Origin: Mesostigma viride
Lineage: Eukaryota; Streptophyta; Mesostigmatophyceae; Mesostigmatales; Mesostigmataceae
NCBI GenBank assembly: GCA_009746045.1
Contig: RPFO01000644.1
Coordinates: 315,501-379,500 of the forward strand
Direction of reading: 5' to 3'
Length of the DNA stretch: 64,000 bases
Shown here: positions 53,694 through 62,638 of the stretch, in pieces
Numbering within the stretch: the first letter of the stretch is position 1
How the letters are laid out: the number at the start of each line of letters is the position of its first letter
Notes under the pieces: generated by a model
What the model was told of the DNA's origin: nothing
Seen by the model: the letters and a program-made list of their open reading frames with translations, nothing else
The model's database searches: none
Program-made: the position numbers and the translations under genes

Positions 53694-55220
53694 TCAGTAA
53701 TACTTACGCGTCGGTCGGCGAGTGCGAGTGCGCCTGGCAGCGGTGGTGTGGCGCTTATACCTGCGCGCACCGTTGACGAGGTAGTGCCCTCCGCCAGAGG
53801 GTTCAATGGCGTACCCCTGGTTCGGGTACCCCGCCATCACGTCGGCCCCGAAGGGCTCGTCGGCGCACATACCGAACCTGGCGAACGGGTTCCTGACACG
53901 CGTACCGTCAGCGGCGGTGATCGTCTCGTCCACGATGCGGGCCTTGGGGTCGGTGGGGTCCCGGTCGTACCAAACGGTAGAGGAGCCGTTGGGACACTTG
54001 GGGATGGTGCCGGTGAGGGCGTAGGTCGCCTTCTGGATGTTCTTAATGAACTCTATGGAATCCTGGCCGTCAGGAGCCTCTGGGTGCGTGTTAAGGGCCG
54101 ACATCGCTCCGTTGCGCCTCCACCACACGTCGATCTTGTCAAGAATCTGACCGCGGAGGGCGTTGAAGGCGACAATGTCGCGCTTGATGAATTCCCTGAT
54201 GACGTTATCAAACTTCGTTAGGTCCCTTCCGTCCGGGTGACTGAATTGCGAACCAAGACGCGTAGGATTGCTTAACTTGCACGCGGCTGCGCTCTTGTTA
54301 ATGTTTACTAGCACGCCTGATTCGCCCCCGATGTTGATATTGGCATAGTTTGCAGCAGTGGGCAGATCAGAGTACAGCTCATTATCTGCTAAATCGTAAT
54401 TATACTTCTTGGATGATGCAAGCAGATCGGATTCAAATGAAACATACAATGGCGGGAAATCTACTTCTAGCTTGGCGAGCCTCTTGCGGTGGTCCAAGGA
54501 AAGAAAACTGCAGTCGATTTTTTTGCTCGCGAGTTGATAGATGAGTCGAGCTGGCATGCAGTCGTCGGCAGGGTCCTTACCCAACAAATAGGTGGGGGAT
54601 GGCACGTTACCGGGTGCGATCTTGAACGCGCGGATGGCAAACGGTCCACTGCCCACCGGCCCCGCAGTCTGAATTTTGTAAAGTCGATCCTCGGTGGCAT
54701 CAGCAGCAGTGATATTACCATTTTCTTCGAGTGCAGTGATCTTTGCGATGATGCCATGGGGTACGCGCCCCAGATAAACTTTACCGTTAGCCTGGTTGAC
54801 ATTGGTACAACCCGTGGATCCCAGCCGGTCGCACTCAATGGCGACGTACCCGCGAAGAGAATTTGCGAGCTTGGCCATCTCGTCGCGGCTGGTCGTGATC
54901 ATGGATGCCTGGGTGGCGTTGCCAACGCGGTCAGACAACTCGCGCAAGTTGGCGGTGAGGAGGTCGTATATGTAGACGGATGCGACGAACAGCTGCAGCT
55001 TGGACAAGAGCCTCCTGTCGTCGTGGACAATGTAACGCTTGTAAAGGTCTGCCTCTTCGACCGCGAACCGGATGTTGGGAACGCGCGTGCGCAGCTCCTG
55101 TATCTCGTGGCCGGTGAAGTACATTTCCGCGAGGTCGTTGATTCGCCGTTGGTACTCGGGAGACCTGCTGGTGGGCGAGTTGACCGAAGTGGGGAGCGGG
55201 TACAGATTCTCCAAAGACAT
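53694..55220 (-). CDS. Large virion-like hypothetical protein
   Basis: 508 aa from MSLENLYPLPTSVNSP at 55220 and intact. The N-terminal third is helical (EYQRRINDLAEMYFTGHEI), the middle has EVDFPPLYVSFESDLLASS, and the C-terminus is a basic RR.T.R.RRPTRKYY tail. Position next to other structural-like genes and size suggest a core or capsid-associated protein. No family recognised. Confidence 0.6.
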   Translation of the reverse strand: MSLENLYPLPTSVNSPTSRSPEYQRRINDLAEMYFTGHEIQELRTRVPNIRFAVEEADLYKRYIVHDDRRLLSKLQLFVASVYIYDLLTANLRELSDRVGNATQASMITTSRDEMAKLANSLRGYVAIECDRLGSTGCTNVNQANGKVYLGRVPHGIIAKITALEENGNITAADATEDRLYKIQTAGPVGSGPFAIRAFKIAPGNVPSPTYLLGKDPADDCMPARLIYQLASKKIDCSFLSLDHRKRLAKLEVDFPPLYVSFESDLLASSKKYNYDLADNELYSDLPTAANYANINIGGESGVLVNINKSAAACKLSNPTRLGSQFSHPDGRDLTKFDNVIREFIKRDIVAFNALRGQILDKIDVWWRRNGAMSALNTHPEAPDGQDSIEFIKNIQKATYALTGTIPKCPNGSSTVWYDRDPTDPKARIVDETITAADGTRVRNPFARFGMCADEPFGADVMAGYPNQGYAIEPSGGGHYLVNGARRYKRHTTAARRTRTRRPTRKYY

Positions 55221-55303
55221 GCCGGATGTATACTTCTGAAGAAGATAATATTTTTTGTTTCGAGGCGTTTGACCGCCGCACAAAATCTTACCGCTTGGTA
55301 TAC

Positions 55304-55750
55304 ATGCCTGCAACCAGGTCAGCCACCACAACCCGGTCGGGACGCGCAGTCAAACGCCCAGAGAAGTACGCCCCGTGTGAGATGCCCGAGGACGATTATT
55401 CGGAGGAGGAGGGGGGGGAGGACGCCATGGACAGCGAACAGGAGGAGACAGAGGAGGACGGCTCGTACGAAAGCAGTTTCATAGACGACGAGGAGGAGGA
55501 CACGGACGCCCCCATGTGTGAGGAGGAGGAGGAGGAGGAGGAGGCCACGGACGAGGAGGAGTTGGATGACACCGAGGAGGAGGAGGAGGAGGAGGAGGAG
55601 GAGGAGTTGGATGATACCGAGGAGGAGGACGACTCGGGTGAATCACCCTTCGAGCCCAGTGACGACGAGGACGATCACAACACCATCGCCGGCGCGCGGG
55701 AGGAGGCCACCTACGATTCGGACGCGCCCATCAACTGTCGGGGTGACTGA
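55304..55750 (+). CDS. Highly acidic protein
   Basis: About 148 aa from MPATRSATTTRSGRAVKRPE; an upstream in-frame Met at 55226 is possible. After a basic start it becomes mostly Glu/Asp, with runs of up to ten Glu encoded by GAG repeats (about 55520-55630). Acidic proteins of this kind often bind histone-like or basic core proteins. It is divergent from the gene on its left; its 3' end overlaps the next gene's stop by 20 bp. Confidence 0.6.
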   Translation: MPATRSATTTRSGRAVKRPEKYAPCEMPEDDYSEEEGGEDAMDSEQEETEEDGSYESSFIDDEEEDTDAPMCEEEEEEEEATDEEELDDTEEEEEEEEEEELDDTEEEDDSGESPFEPSDDEDDHNTIAGAREEATYDSDAPINCRGD

Positions 55751-57064
55751 TGTTGGGGATATAGTACGGGTTCTTCATGAGCGCCGAGTATGCGGCCACG
55801 TTCGAGCTGTCGCCGACGCCCATCTGCACGCTGCTGACCCCGACGCGGCCGGGGCGCTCCATCCTGTCTCCCCGGTTCTTTTCCTGCGCGGTGTAGTTAG
55901 AAACATCTTCCACGCTTCTGCCCACCGCCCCCAGTTCCGCATCCCCGATCTTGGGGAAGCGCGCCACCTGCTGCGTGTTTTCCATGACCTCCATGCTCTC
56001 TGGCAACTCGGAGTTGGCATCGCGCCATTCGAACACCTTGTTGACTTGGACGCGCGTGTGCTTGTCCCCCTGAAGGACTGGTACGGGTTGGAGAACTCGG
56101 CGTTCGACACCCTGGATTCGTAGGTCTTTGGATTCAGCGGCTCCCTCACGTCGCCGACCCGCTCGCCCAACTGGAGAGCCTGCACTCCAAAGTCGCCCAC
56201 CGGAGCCGGGTGGCTCTCCAGCGCGTCGAGTGTGGCGTACCTCTTCGGGTCTCCCCGGTTGTGGTCGGACGAGCCCCAGCGCGAGGCCTCGACGCCGTTG
56301 TACGCGTCAGACACCTGGGTGGGGTTCGATGTCGTGGCGGCACGCTCGGGGAGGACGGTGGCGTGGTACATGTCACTCATCCGCGCCCCCGCCGGATGGA
56401 AGTCCGCCAGCGGTGGGCGGTGTTCCATCCCCGCGCGTAGTGCCACCCCCCGTTCCCCATGCTCGTGGTGGGCAGACTCCTCTGCTCCAGATGCGCCACC
56501 TGGGGGTTGGGGTGGTTGACTCGCAGCCGCGGCTCGGTATATTGAAATTTCTGTTCAGCGTCTCAGGCCCCGTGCGGGGGTCCCTCTCCCTGGCCACGTT
56601 GAACTCCCAGGTTTTTTGGATAGGAAACGCCCTGTCTGGCATCACGCTGCCCTGGAAATCGGCGAGCTCCACAGGCTGTCTCTCGTTGGACACGTCGACA
56701 CCCGGTATCCCCGTGGCGGCGGCGCTGGCTGGCGGGGCGCTGTACATTGATGGCCGGGGAACCCGCCAGGAGCGAACATCACGCCGCCCTCGTGCCCCTC
56801 TGGCGGCTGTACGTGCATGTCAACTCCCGACACGCTGCGTTCGAACCCTATCGCCTGGTTGGGCGCCGTGGAGTACGCCGAATCGCCAGGGCCGTACCCT
56901 CCTCTCGCCGTGTAATTAGGCACCATAGGAAACCCCAGCGAGTTGGGGTGGGACAGCAAGTATTGGGGCGGCGGCGGTATGTCGTCCAGTTCCAACGCCG
57001 AGAATGGCTGGCGGCTGACTGGCGGGGGGCGCAACAAGTATCCGGCTACTGCCACCGCTGACAT
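55731..57064 (-). CDS. Virion-type protein broken by five frameshifts
   Basis: Conserved-looking segments lie in successive frames: MSAVAVAGYLLRPPPVSR, then MYSAPPASAAATGIPG, RLRVNHPNPQVAHLEQ, MSDMYHATVLPERAAT, LNPKTYESRVSNAEF, and VFEWRDANSELPESMEV to the end. Each junction needs one added base, at least four of them in C/G runs (near 56750, 56455 and 56072, for example). Bridged, the protein is about 440 aa. The NPKTYESRV motif faintly recalls a conserved NCLDV virion protein, but I am not sure. Consistent undercalling favours sequence error over decay. Confidence 0.55.
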
Positions 57065-57121
57065 ATAAGAAACATGCTGGCTGTGTTGTCATTAAATCAC
57101 TGATATATATTTTCAACATGA

Positions 57122-57458
57122 CTACACCGAATACCCGTCAATCAAACCAGGAGGGATGTCCGTTAACATGGGGGTGAGTCCGTCCACATACCGGTCCCCC
57201 CTCTTCATTTGATCCCAATACATGTTAGCGTAGGGGGCCATCACGCGGTCGTCGATCAGCAGCGACCGGTTCTGGTTGATAGCGGCGGACCCCCCCTGAC
57301 TCGCATGGAATCGAGGGAAGGCTCGATGCGGCCACCGAGCGACAGTACTGCGGCATGGCGTTGACTGGGTAATTGACGGTGAAGTCCAGTGACGGGTCCC
57401 ACAGACGACCCGCGTCCTCGCTGGTGGCGTTGTTAGCAAAAATGATGCTGGAAGACAT
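57122..57458 (-). CDS. Small conserved-looking protein (frameshifted)
   Basis: About 112 aa. It starts MSSSIIFANNATSEDAG at 57458 and ends TDIPPGLIDGYSV. A run of seven C near 57291-57297 separates the halves; six would restore one frame. It has an AT-rich upstream region (TATATGGTTATAATAATCAA). Function unknown. Confidence 0.55.
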
Positions 57459-57481
57459 GGATTGATTATTATAACCATATA

Positions 57482-57739
57482 TTAGAAATTGTCGTAACCG
57501 ACTTGCACGTGCTCTTGCCCTGTCCTGCGAATCTGCACCTCGCGAGAGTGCGCCGTCTCGAGCGTCTTCCTTTCCATGCTGCCAAACTCCGCCGGCGGTG
57601 CATCAGGTGTCAGCGCCTCGCCGCACTCGCGACACACGCCCCATCGGCTCTTGGTAAGGCAGGAGATATAGAACAGGGCGACGGACGCGGAGACCAGAAC
57701 AAACGCGGATGTCGTCATTGTATCAGTAGTAGGTTTCAT
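57482..57739 (-). CDS. Small membrane protein
   Basis: 85 aa from MKPTTDTMTTSAFVLV at 57739. It has one N-terminal membrane helix (about residues 10-28) and a CRECGEALTP segment with a C-x2-C pair. Its start overlaps the end of the upstream gene by 4 bp, a sign of tight viral packing. Confidence 0.6.
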   Translation of the reverse strand: MKPTTDTMTTSAFVLVSASVALFYISCLTKSRWGVCRECGEALTPDAPPAEFGSMERKTLETAHSREVQIRRTGQEHVQVGYDNF

Positions 57740-58212
57740 TTTTTTGGCAAGTGAGCGCTGCAGAACTCGTCCCTCGCGTGGGGGGCGACGTTGTTCATCA
57801 CAAAGTTGTAAAAAGCCTTCTCGGTTTTGGGCATGCCCTCTCTCTCCAACGGCCTGCTGTCTGTCACTATATCGTGGGGCAAGTCGTGCACGTTGGAGCA
57901 GACGAGCACGTCGTTCACCCCGTCCGCCTTCAAATGGGGGTCGGCGTTGTACCAAGACGCGTCCTTGGACACGATCACCACCCTGTCGCCGGGTCTCACG
58001 TCCCCCGACTGCACCCTCTTCCCCAAGTCGTATTGGAATAGCGAGTCGGCGGCCTCGCGTGACAGCGACGGCGACCGCATAAGCACGCCGAGGGGGATCG
58101 GCCCATTGTAGCCCCTGCCGCAGTACGCGACAATGCGGCAGGCGAACGGGTTAATCCGCGCGGCCTCTTTGGAGCACTGGTCCAAGTCGACAAACACGAG
58201 CGTCCTGGTCAT
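57736..58212 (-). CDS. Possible NYN/PIN-like protein
   Basis: 158 aa from MTRTLVFVDLDQCSKEA at 58212. The N-terminal FVDLDQ and the later GDRVVIVSKDASW fit the Asp-bearing strands of NYN/PIN-type nucleases, with LVCSNVHDLP after them. The match is by pattern only. Another possibility is an unrelated Rossmann-like protein. Confidence 0.5.
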   Translation of the reverse strand: MTRTLVFVDLDQCSKEAARINPFACRIVAYCGRGYNGPIPLGVLMRSPSLSREAADSLFQYDLGKRVQSGDVRPGDRVVIVSKDASWYNADPHLKADGVNDVLVCSNVHDLPHDIVTDSRPLEREGMPKTEKAFYNFVMNNVAPHARDEFCSAHLPKK

Positions 58213-58227
58213 GGCGGCGCGGTTATA

Positions 58228-58452
58228 TTGACAAAAAGAAAAACTGCTATACTGTTTAAGCACCCATCGACGCACCATCGCGCGATGAAACAGTGTTCCT
58301 ATTGCCTGAAGTTCCATCACCCGGACACATCGGGGGTGCACTCCCGTGACAGCTGGTTCTGCTCCTTCCCCTGTCTGTACTCCTTCAAGCACGGAGCGGC
58401 CGTGTACCAGAAGAAGCCGGTTAACACTTCTTCTTCGGTTCCGTCTTCTTAG
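58228..58452 (+). CDS. MYM/FCS-type zinc-finger protein
   Basis: The finger is CSYCLKFHHPD, then WFCSFPCLYSFKH, giving C-x2-C...F-C-S-x2-C. The more likely start is MKQCSYC at 58285 (55 aa); an upstream Met at 58228 gives 74 aa. Such fingers appear in many giant-virus and algal proteins and bind nucleic acid or protein. Confidence 0.6.
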   Translation: MTKRKTAILFKHPSTHHRAMKQCSYCLKFHHPDTSGVHSRDSWFCSFPCLYSFKHGAAVYQKKPVNTSSSVPSS

Positions 58453-59030
58453 CCTTCTTGGTCTTCTTAGCCTTCCTCTTCTTGACCGCTCTCGGCTTAC
58501 AGCCCGCGGCCGGGTCCTTTTTCGGTTTGATGTACTGCACGCACGGTTTGTCGTCGTTCTTCTTCTTGAGCTCTTTATAAATCTCGTTCTTCTCCTTCCT
58601 CTTGGCCTTCTTCTCCTTATCTGACCGGGGCACAAGAGAGCTCGCAGGCTGCTTTTTCAACAATGCCCCCACACTTTCTGCTTCTTTTAGCCAACGTCAA
58701 ACCGCTGTCGAACTTCATCTTTGGCATCAAGGCCTCCGTCTCCTTGCGCGCTCGCTCCATCGCGTCCTGGAGACTGAACATGCGCTCACATTTTAGACAG
58801 TCGTCGTAATGAGTTTCCATCTCGTGCTGGCGATAGATGGAGCCGACAAGTTTCGTCCAGGACTCCACGTTCTCTTCATGGGCTTCTCCGTTCTTCTGTC
58901 GCACCTTGGCAACAATGTCTCCTCCGCCGTTCTTCTCCAGGTCTGTCTTAACGAGCCCCCCGACCGTCTGGTCCGCGCTCCCGTTGAACACCTGGCGTCG
59001 ACTTCCAATGACCGGTTCCTTGACTGGCAT
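58421..59030 (-). CDS. Basic-tailed Cys protein (frameshifted)
   Basis: The N-terminal frame (59030 to about 58665) starts MPVKEPVIGSRRQVFNG and has CLKCERMFSLQDAMERA. The C-terminal frame ends in a very basic tail, KKRKAKKTKKAKKTEPKK, at 58421. The frames overlap at a run of five G near 58662; four would join them into about 200 aa. Alternatively two overlapping genes are present. Confidence 0.5.
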
Positions 59031-59061
59031 CTCGGCTTATACCCACTGAGCACATAATATT

Positions 59062-62000
59062 TTAAACGTACTCGATATATATGGAAGGCAGGACGGGGGG
59101 TCTGTAGGATGTATTGAGAAGGCGCCCAGCACGTTTACCGTATTCCTTCACCGTATACGTATCGTGTAATACAGAAACGAGCTTGTCCTTGACCACTCTC
59201 TTGTGTCGCATCAATACATCATGCACAACATGCTTGTCTTCCCGGCCCAACAAGTGATCCACGTCCATGTCCTGCTGGATGGCCCTGTCTCTCAATATCT
59301 GGGCAGTGTACTCCTCCGCGCGGCCAATGGCCCTCCCGGCCTTCTCGACGTCCACCTTTAGAATGGCTTCTTCTCGAACCTCGGCCGCCGCCTTCTGGAT
59401 ATCCTCCGGGGGGGTGATGTGTTTTATCATCACGGGCAGCGGCTTGACGACGCCGTCCACCTTCACATGGAACCAGGGGTCGTTGACCCTCCCAGCCTGC
59501 CAGTCCACGCGGACGTTGGAGTTGGGCTGAGGGACCTTCACGATCACGCCGCGTTTCTGTTCGCCTTTGTGCACAAAGTCCACGGTCTTCCCCATCCACC
59601 CCTGGCAGTCGGACGGGCGCGGCACGCGGCACCTGGTCTTGGGGGGGGTTCTCTTGCCGGGAGAGGCGCTGACGGGTCGCTCTTACGGATGTTGACGCTG
59701 CGTGTCTTGTACTGCTCGTCTCCTTCCATGCTGCCGGGACACACGTGGTCGCGCAAACCCAACTCGAGCGCGCGCCCTTTGCGGGGCTGCACCTCGCCGT
59801 CGTCCTCGGTGTACTTTCCGTCGACGAACCGCCCCATGCACTTCAACTTGCGAACGGGGGCGCCCGTATCCGTGACAGGGGCGGGTTGGGGGTCTATCTT
59901 GCGCGGCACGACGTCCTTTTGAATGCTCCTGTACCCAGAGCACAGCATGTAGTTCTTGATGGCGTGCGGCCTGATGAGGGCGTGGAAGGCGTTAATCACG
60001 GCGATAGACAGGTTTAGTCGCGTCCTCGTGTGTTGGAACGCCTCCTTGCGAATATAGTGCTTCCCCGTGTTGAAGGCCTGTTCGATCGGGTTGTACTCGG
60101 GGCTGTACGGCGGCGTGAAAATAAGTGCCGGCCTCCGCCCATCCTCTCGCATCGACAACCGCGTGGGTGGCTCCAGCACGCCATCGCCGCCTCCTCTCTT
60201 TCGCAGCAGCTGGGCCAGCGGCGACAGCTCGGAGATGGGGAACACGGCCAGCTGGGGCGGCAGTTTGTTGTTGAGAGCGATGTCGCGGTTGGACGCGGGG
60301 TCGTGGTAACTCGCCCCGTCCAGCAACACGGTCTTCCCCTTTACGAAACTGTCCGGCAGCGACCTAATGAAGGAGCGGAAGAGCGACTTGGACACCGTGA
60401 CCGGAGCGGCGCCCACGTTCAGTTCGCGCATCTGGGAAACGCGCAAGTTGATGGTGGAGATCTCCCTGTGGCGCACGCCGTCCGCCGACGCCTTGGGCTG
60501 CCGTATCTTTGCGGGAGCTCTGGCCGGCAGCAGGTTGTTTATGTGGGTCTCGAACTTGGTCGGGAACATGTCGCCGTTGAAGTACTTGTCCTCCTCCTCG
60601 TTTCCTTCCGCCTCCTCTTCCGCGTCCTCGTCCACCTCGTCCCCGTCCGCCGCGGGAGGCGCAGGGGGGGCAGGCGGCCCGTCTGGGTTCGCCCGCGCCC
60701 TGTACTTGTAGCCGCCGCCGCCCTCGACCAAGGACGGGAGCCGTTCGTGGATGCGAGTGAAGAAGGCGTCCTTCTCCCCCCTGAACACGTGCACGATCTT
60801 CCAAATGTGGACGGCCATCTCCACCCTGCTCAGGTTCTGCTTCTTCGTGTATCGCTGGAGGGACAGGTTCATCGAATGGAATAACGCCTTTGCCAGGTCC
60901 ATGTCCGCAACCTTCTTGCTGTTGTGCAGGTCCGCGTACCACTTGCTGTACAGGGGGCTTATCGGGTTCGCCAACGCCGTGTGCAGCTTCGATCGACGGT
61001 CGCGGTGGGGCTGGGACAGCGGGTAAAAGAGAGATAAGTATATCGTCTCGAACGAGGACGTTTTAAAAGTGTTGTACACCAGCGTCATGGTGGCCTGTAT
61101 CCCGTCCTCAAAGTCCTCCTCGTGATCGTACCTGCCCCTCGTGTCGTCGTACGCCAGCGCCACGCTGCCCTGTGCGGCGCTCTTCGTCCGTTCCAGCATG
61201 CCCGTTATCGTGATGTCACTCCTCCCCTTGTGCATCCAGCCGGACAGCACCGGCGGCTCTTCGCCGTACACCCGATTAGACACCCTGTAGTTGTGCTGGG
61301 AAATGTACGCCTGGCTGACATAGTCGTAGGCCGCCAGCCGCAGCACGAATTCCACTCGCTCCTCGTTGTCGTCCGTGAACGTCACGTGTTCGGCTATCAG
61401 TTTGTCCGGCAACGCCAGCCAGTAGTTCTCGCGCATGAACGTGCAGTTGATGGCCCTTTGTATGTCCCTGTATCCGTGTTGACCGTCCGCGTCCGGGGGC
61501 AGCCGGGTCCAGAACTTGTCTGGCATCTGGGCGCAGTTAGCAAAGCCCCTCGTCTCGTCGTAGGGGAACTTCTTGACGAACCAATCGTAGAAGAAGGTGC
61601 CGTCCTTGGACATGTCGCCGAGGACCTGCTTGAGCTTGAACAGACGTATCCTGTCCTCCGCCCCCTCCTCCTGCCTGCATATGTCACCCACTATTTGCAC
61701 GATGCCGTCCCACCAGATCCCCTGGCGAAGAGTCTCGGCCACCGCCTCGTGACGCTGGTTCAAGCACGGGGTGTGGTTCACTATCCTGGAAGGCAGCGGG
61801 GGGAATATGCGCAGGAAGAACGCCGGCGTCTTCTTCTCGTCATCGGGCCACTTCATCGCCGCCCACACGATCGTGCGCGTGTCGCTCTGTTCGCGCCGTC
61901 GCAGTTGAGGTATCTCGCCCTTCTTGGCCCACGCCCTGGACGGCGCCATGTTCATCGTGACGCTGAACTCGTCGATGAAGACGCAATCCTCTGCAAACAG

Positions 62001-62591
62001 CGTTTTCTGCAACTCCAGTAGGTCGTTGGACTTCTCCTTTACGTACCGCAAGTCCTTCTCGATGTAGTCGTACGCTACCTTCTTGTATGTCAACTCGTGT
62101 TCCTTGCGAGCCCTCTGCACGTCGGCAGCCGTGAGAGTGGCACCGCGCAAGAGGCCGTTCGCCTTTGCGAACATTGCACGAGTCTCTTTCGGCACCCGTG
62201 CGAGGATGGCGCCCTCCTCGTCGGCGCCCTTGTTGATGAAGTACACCAGGTCGTCGGCGGACATGTAAGACACGGCGGAAGTCTGGAGCGAGGAAATGAG
62301 TTTGGAAAGGTCCTTCCACCCCTGATCTCCAAAACGGGCCAAGTGGTTCGGAACCGCGTCCCTTATCCTGGCGGCCTTCACCATCCTGCCGTTGCTCATC
62401 ACCTTGTCCCACGCCCTTCGCACCATCGGGCGCAGGGCGGACCTCTTCACATCATCTTCCCTGCTGTAATCGAGCCCCAATGCCTTGTCGTGTTTCCATA
62501 ATGCATGATATCTTATCGCTGTCTTCTTGTCGATTCCGTAATGGTCGGCGATGGTCTGAATAGTCGCGTCACCGCGGTTGCTCACGTCCAT
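59062..62591 (-). CDS. Giant DDE transposase-like protein
   Basis: About 1175 aa if a run of eight C at about 59640-59648 gains one base; otherwise 1015 aa plus a separate 187-aa frame. The N-terminus has a helix-turn-helix (TIQTIADHYGIDKKTAIRYH). The DDE triad fits the IS630/Tc1 type: CVFIDEFSVTMN with WAKKGEIP (Asp near 205), KTVLLDGASYHD (Asp near 758), and PPYSPEYNPIEQAF (Glu near 835). The gap of roughly 550 residues between the two Asp is about five times the usual length and includes an acidic stretch. The last 180 residues carry GKTVDFVHKGEQKRGVIVKV, a small beta-barrel-like segment. It could act in integration or transposition of the viral DNA. Confidence 0.75.
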
Positions 62592-62638
62592 GGCCACCCT
62601 ATGTCTAAAGTGCAAGCTGTGAGCCTTTCCCGAGGTTA

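Noticed and set aside
60030..60884. 284-aa plus-strand frame within the DDE protein gene
   Set aside because: It is antisense to the region carrying two of the three catalytic motifs; no motif of its own.
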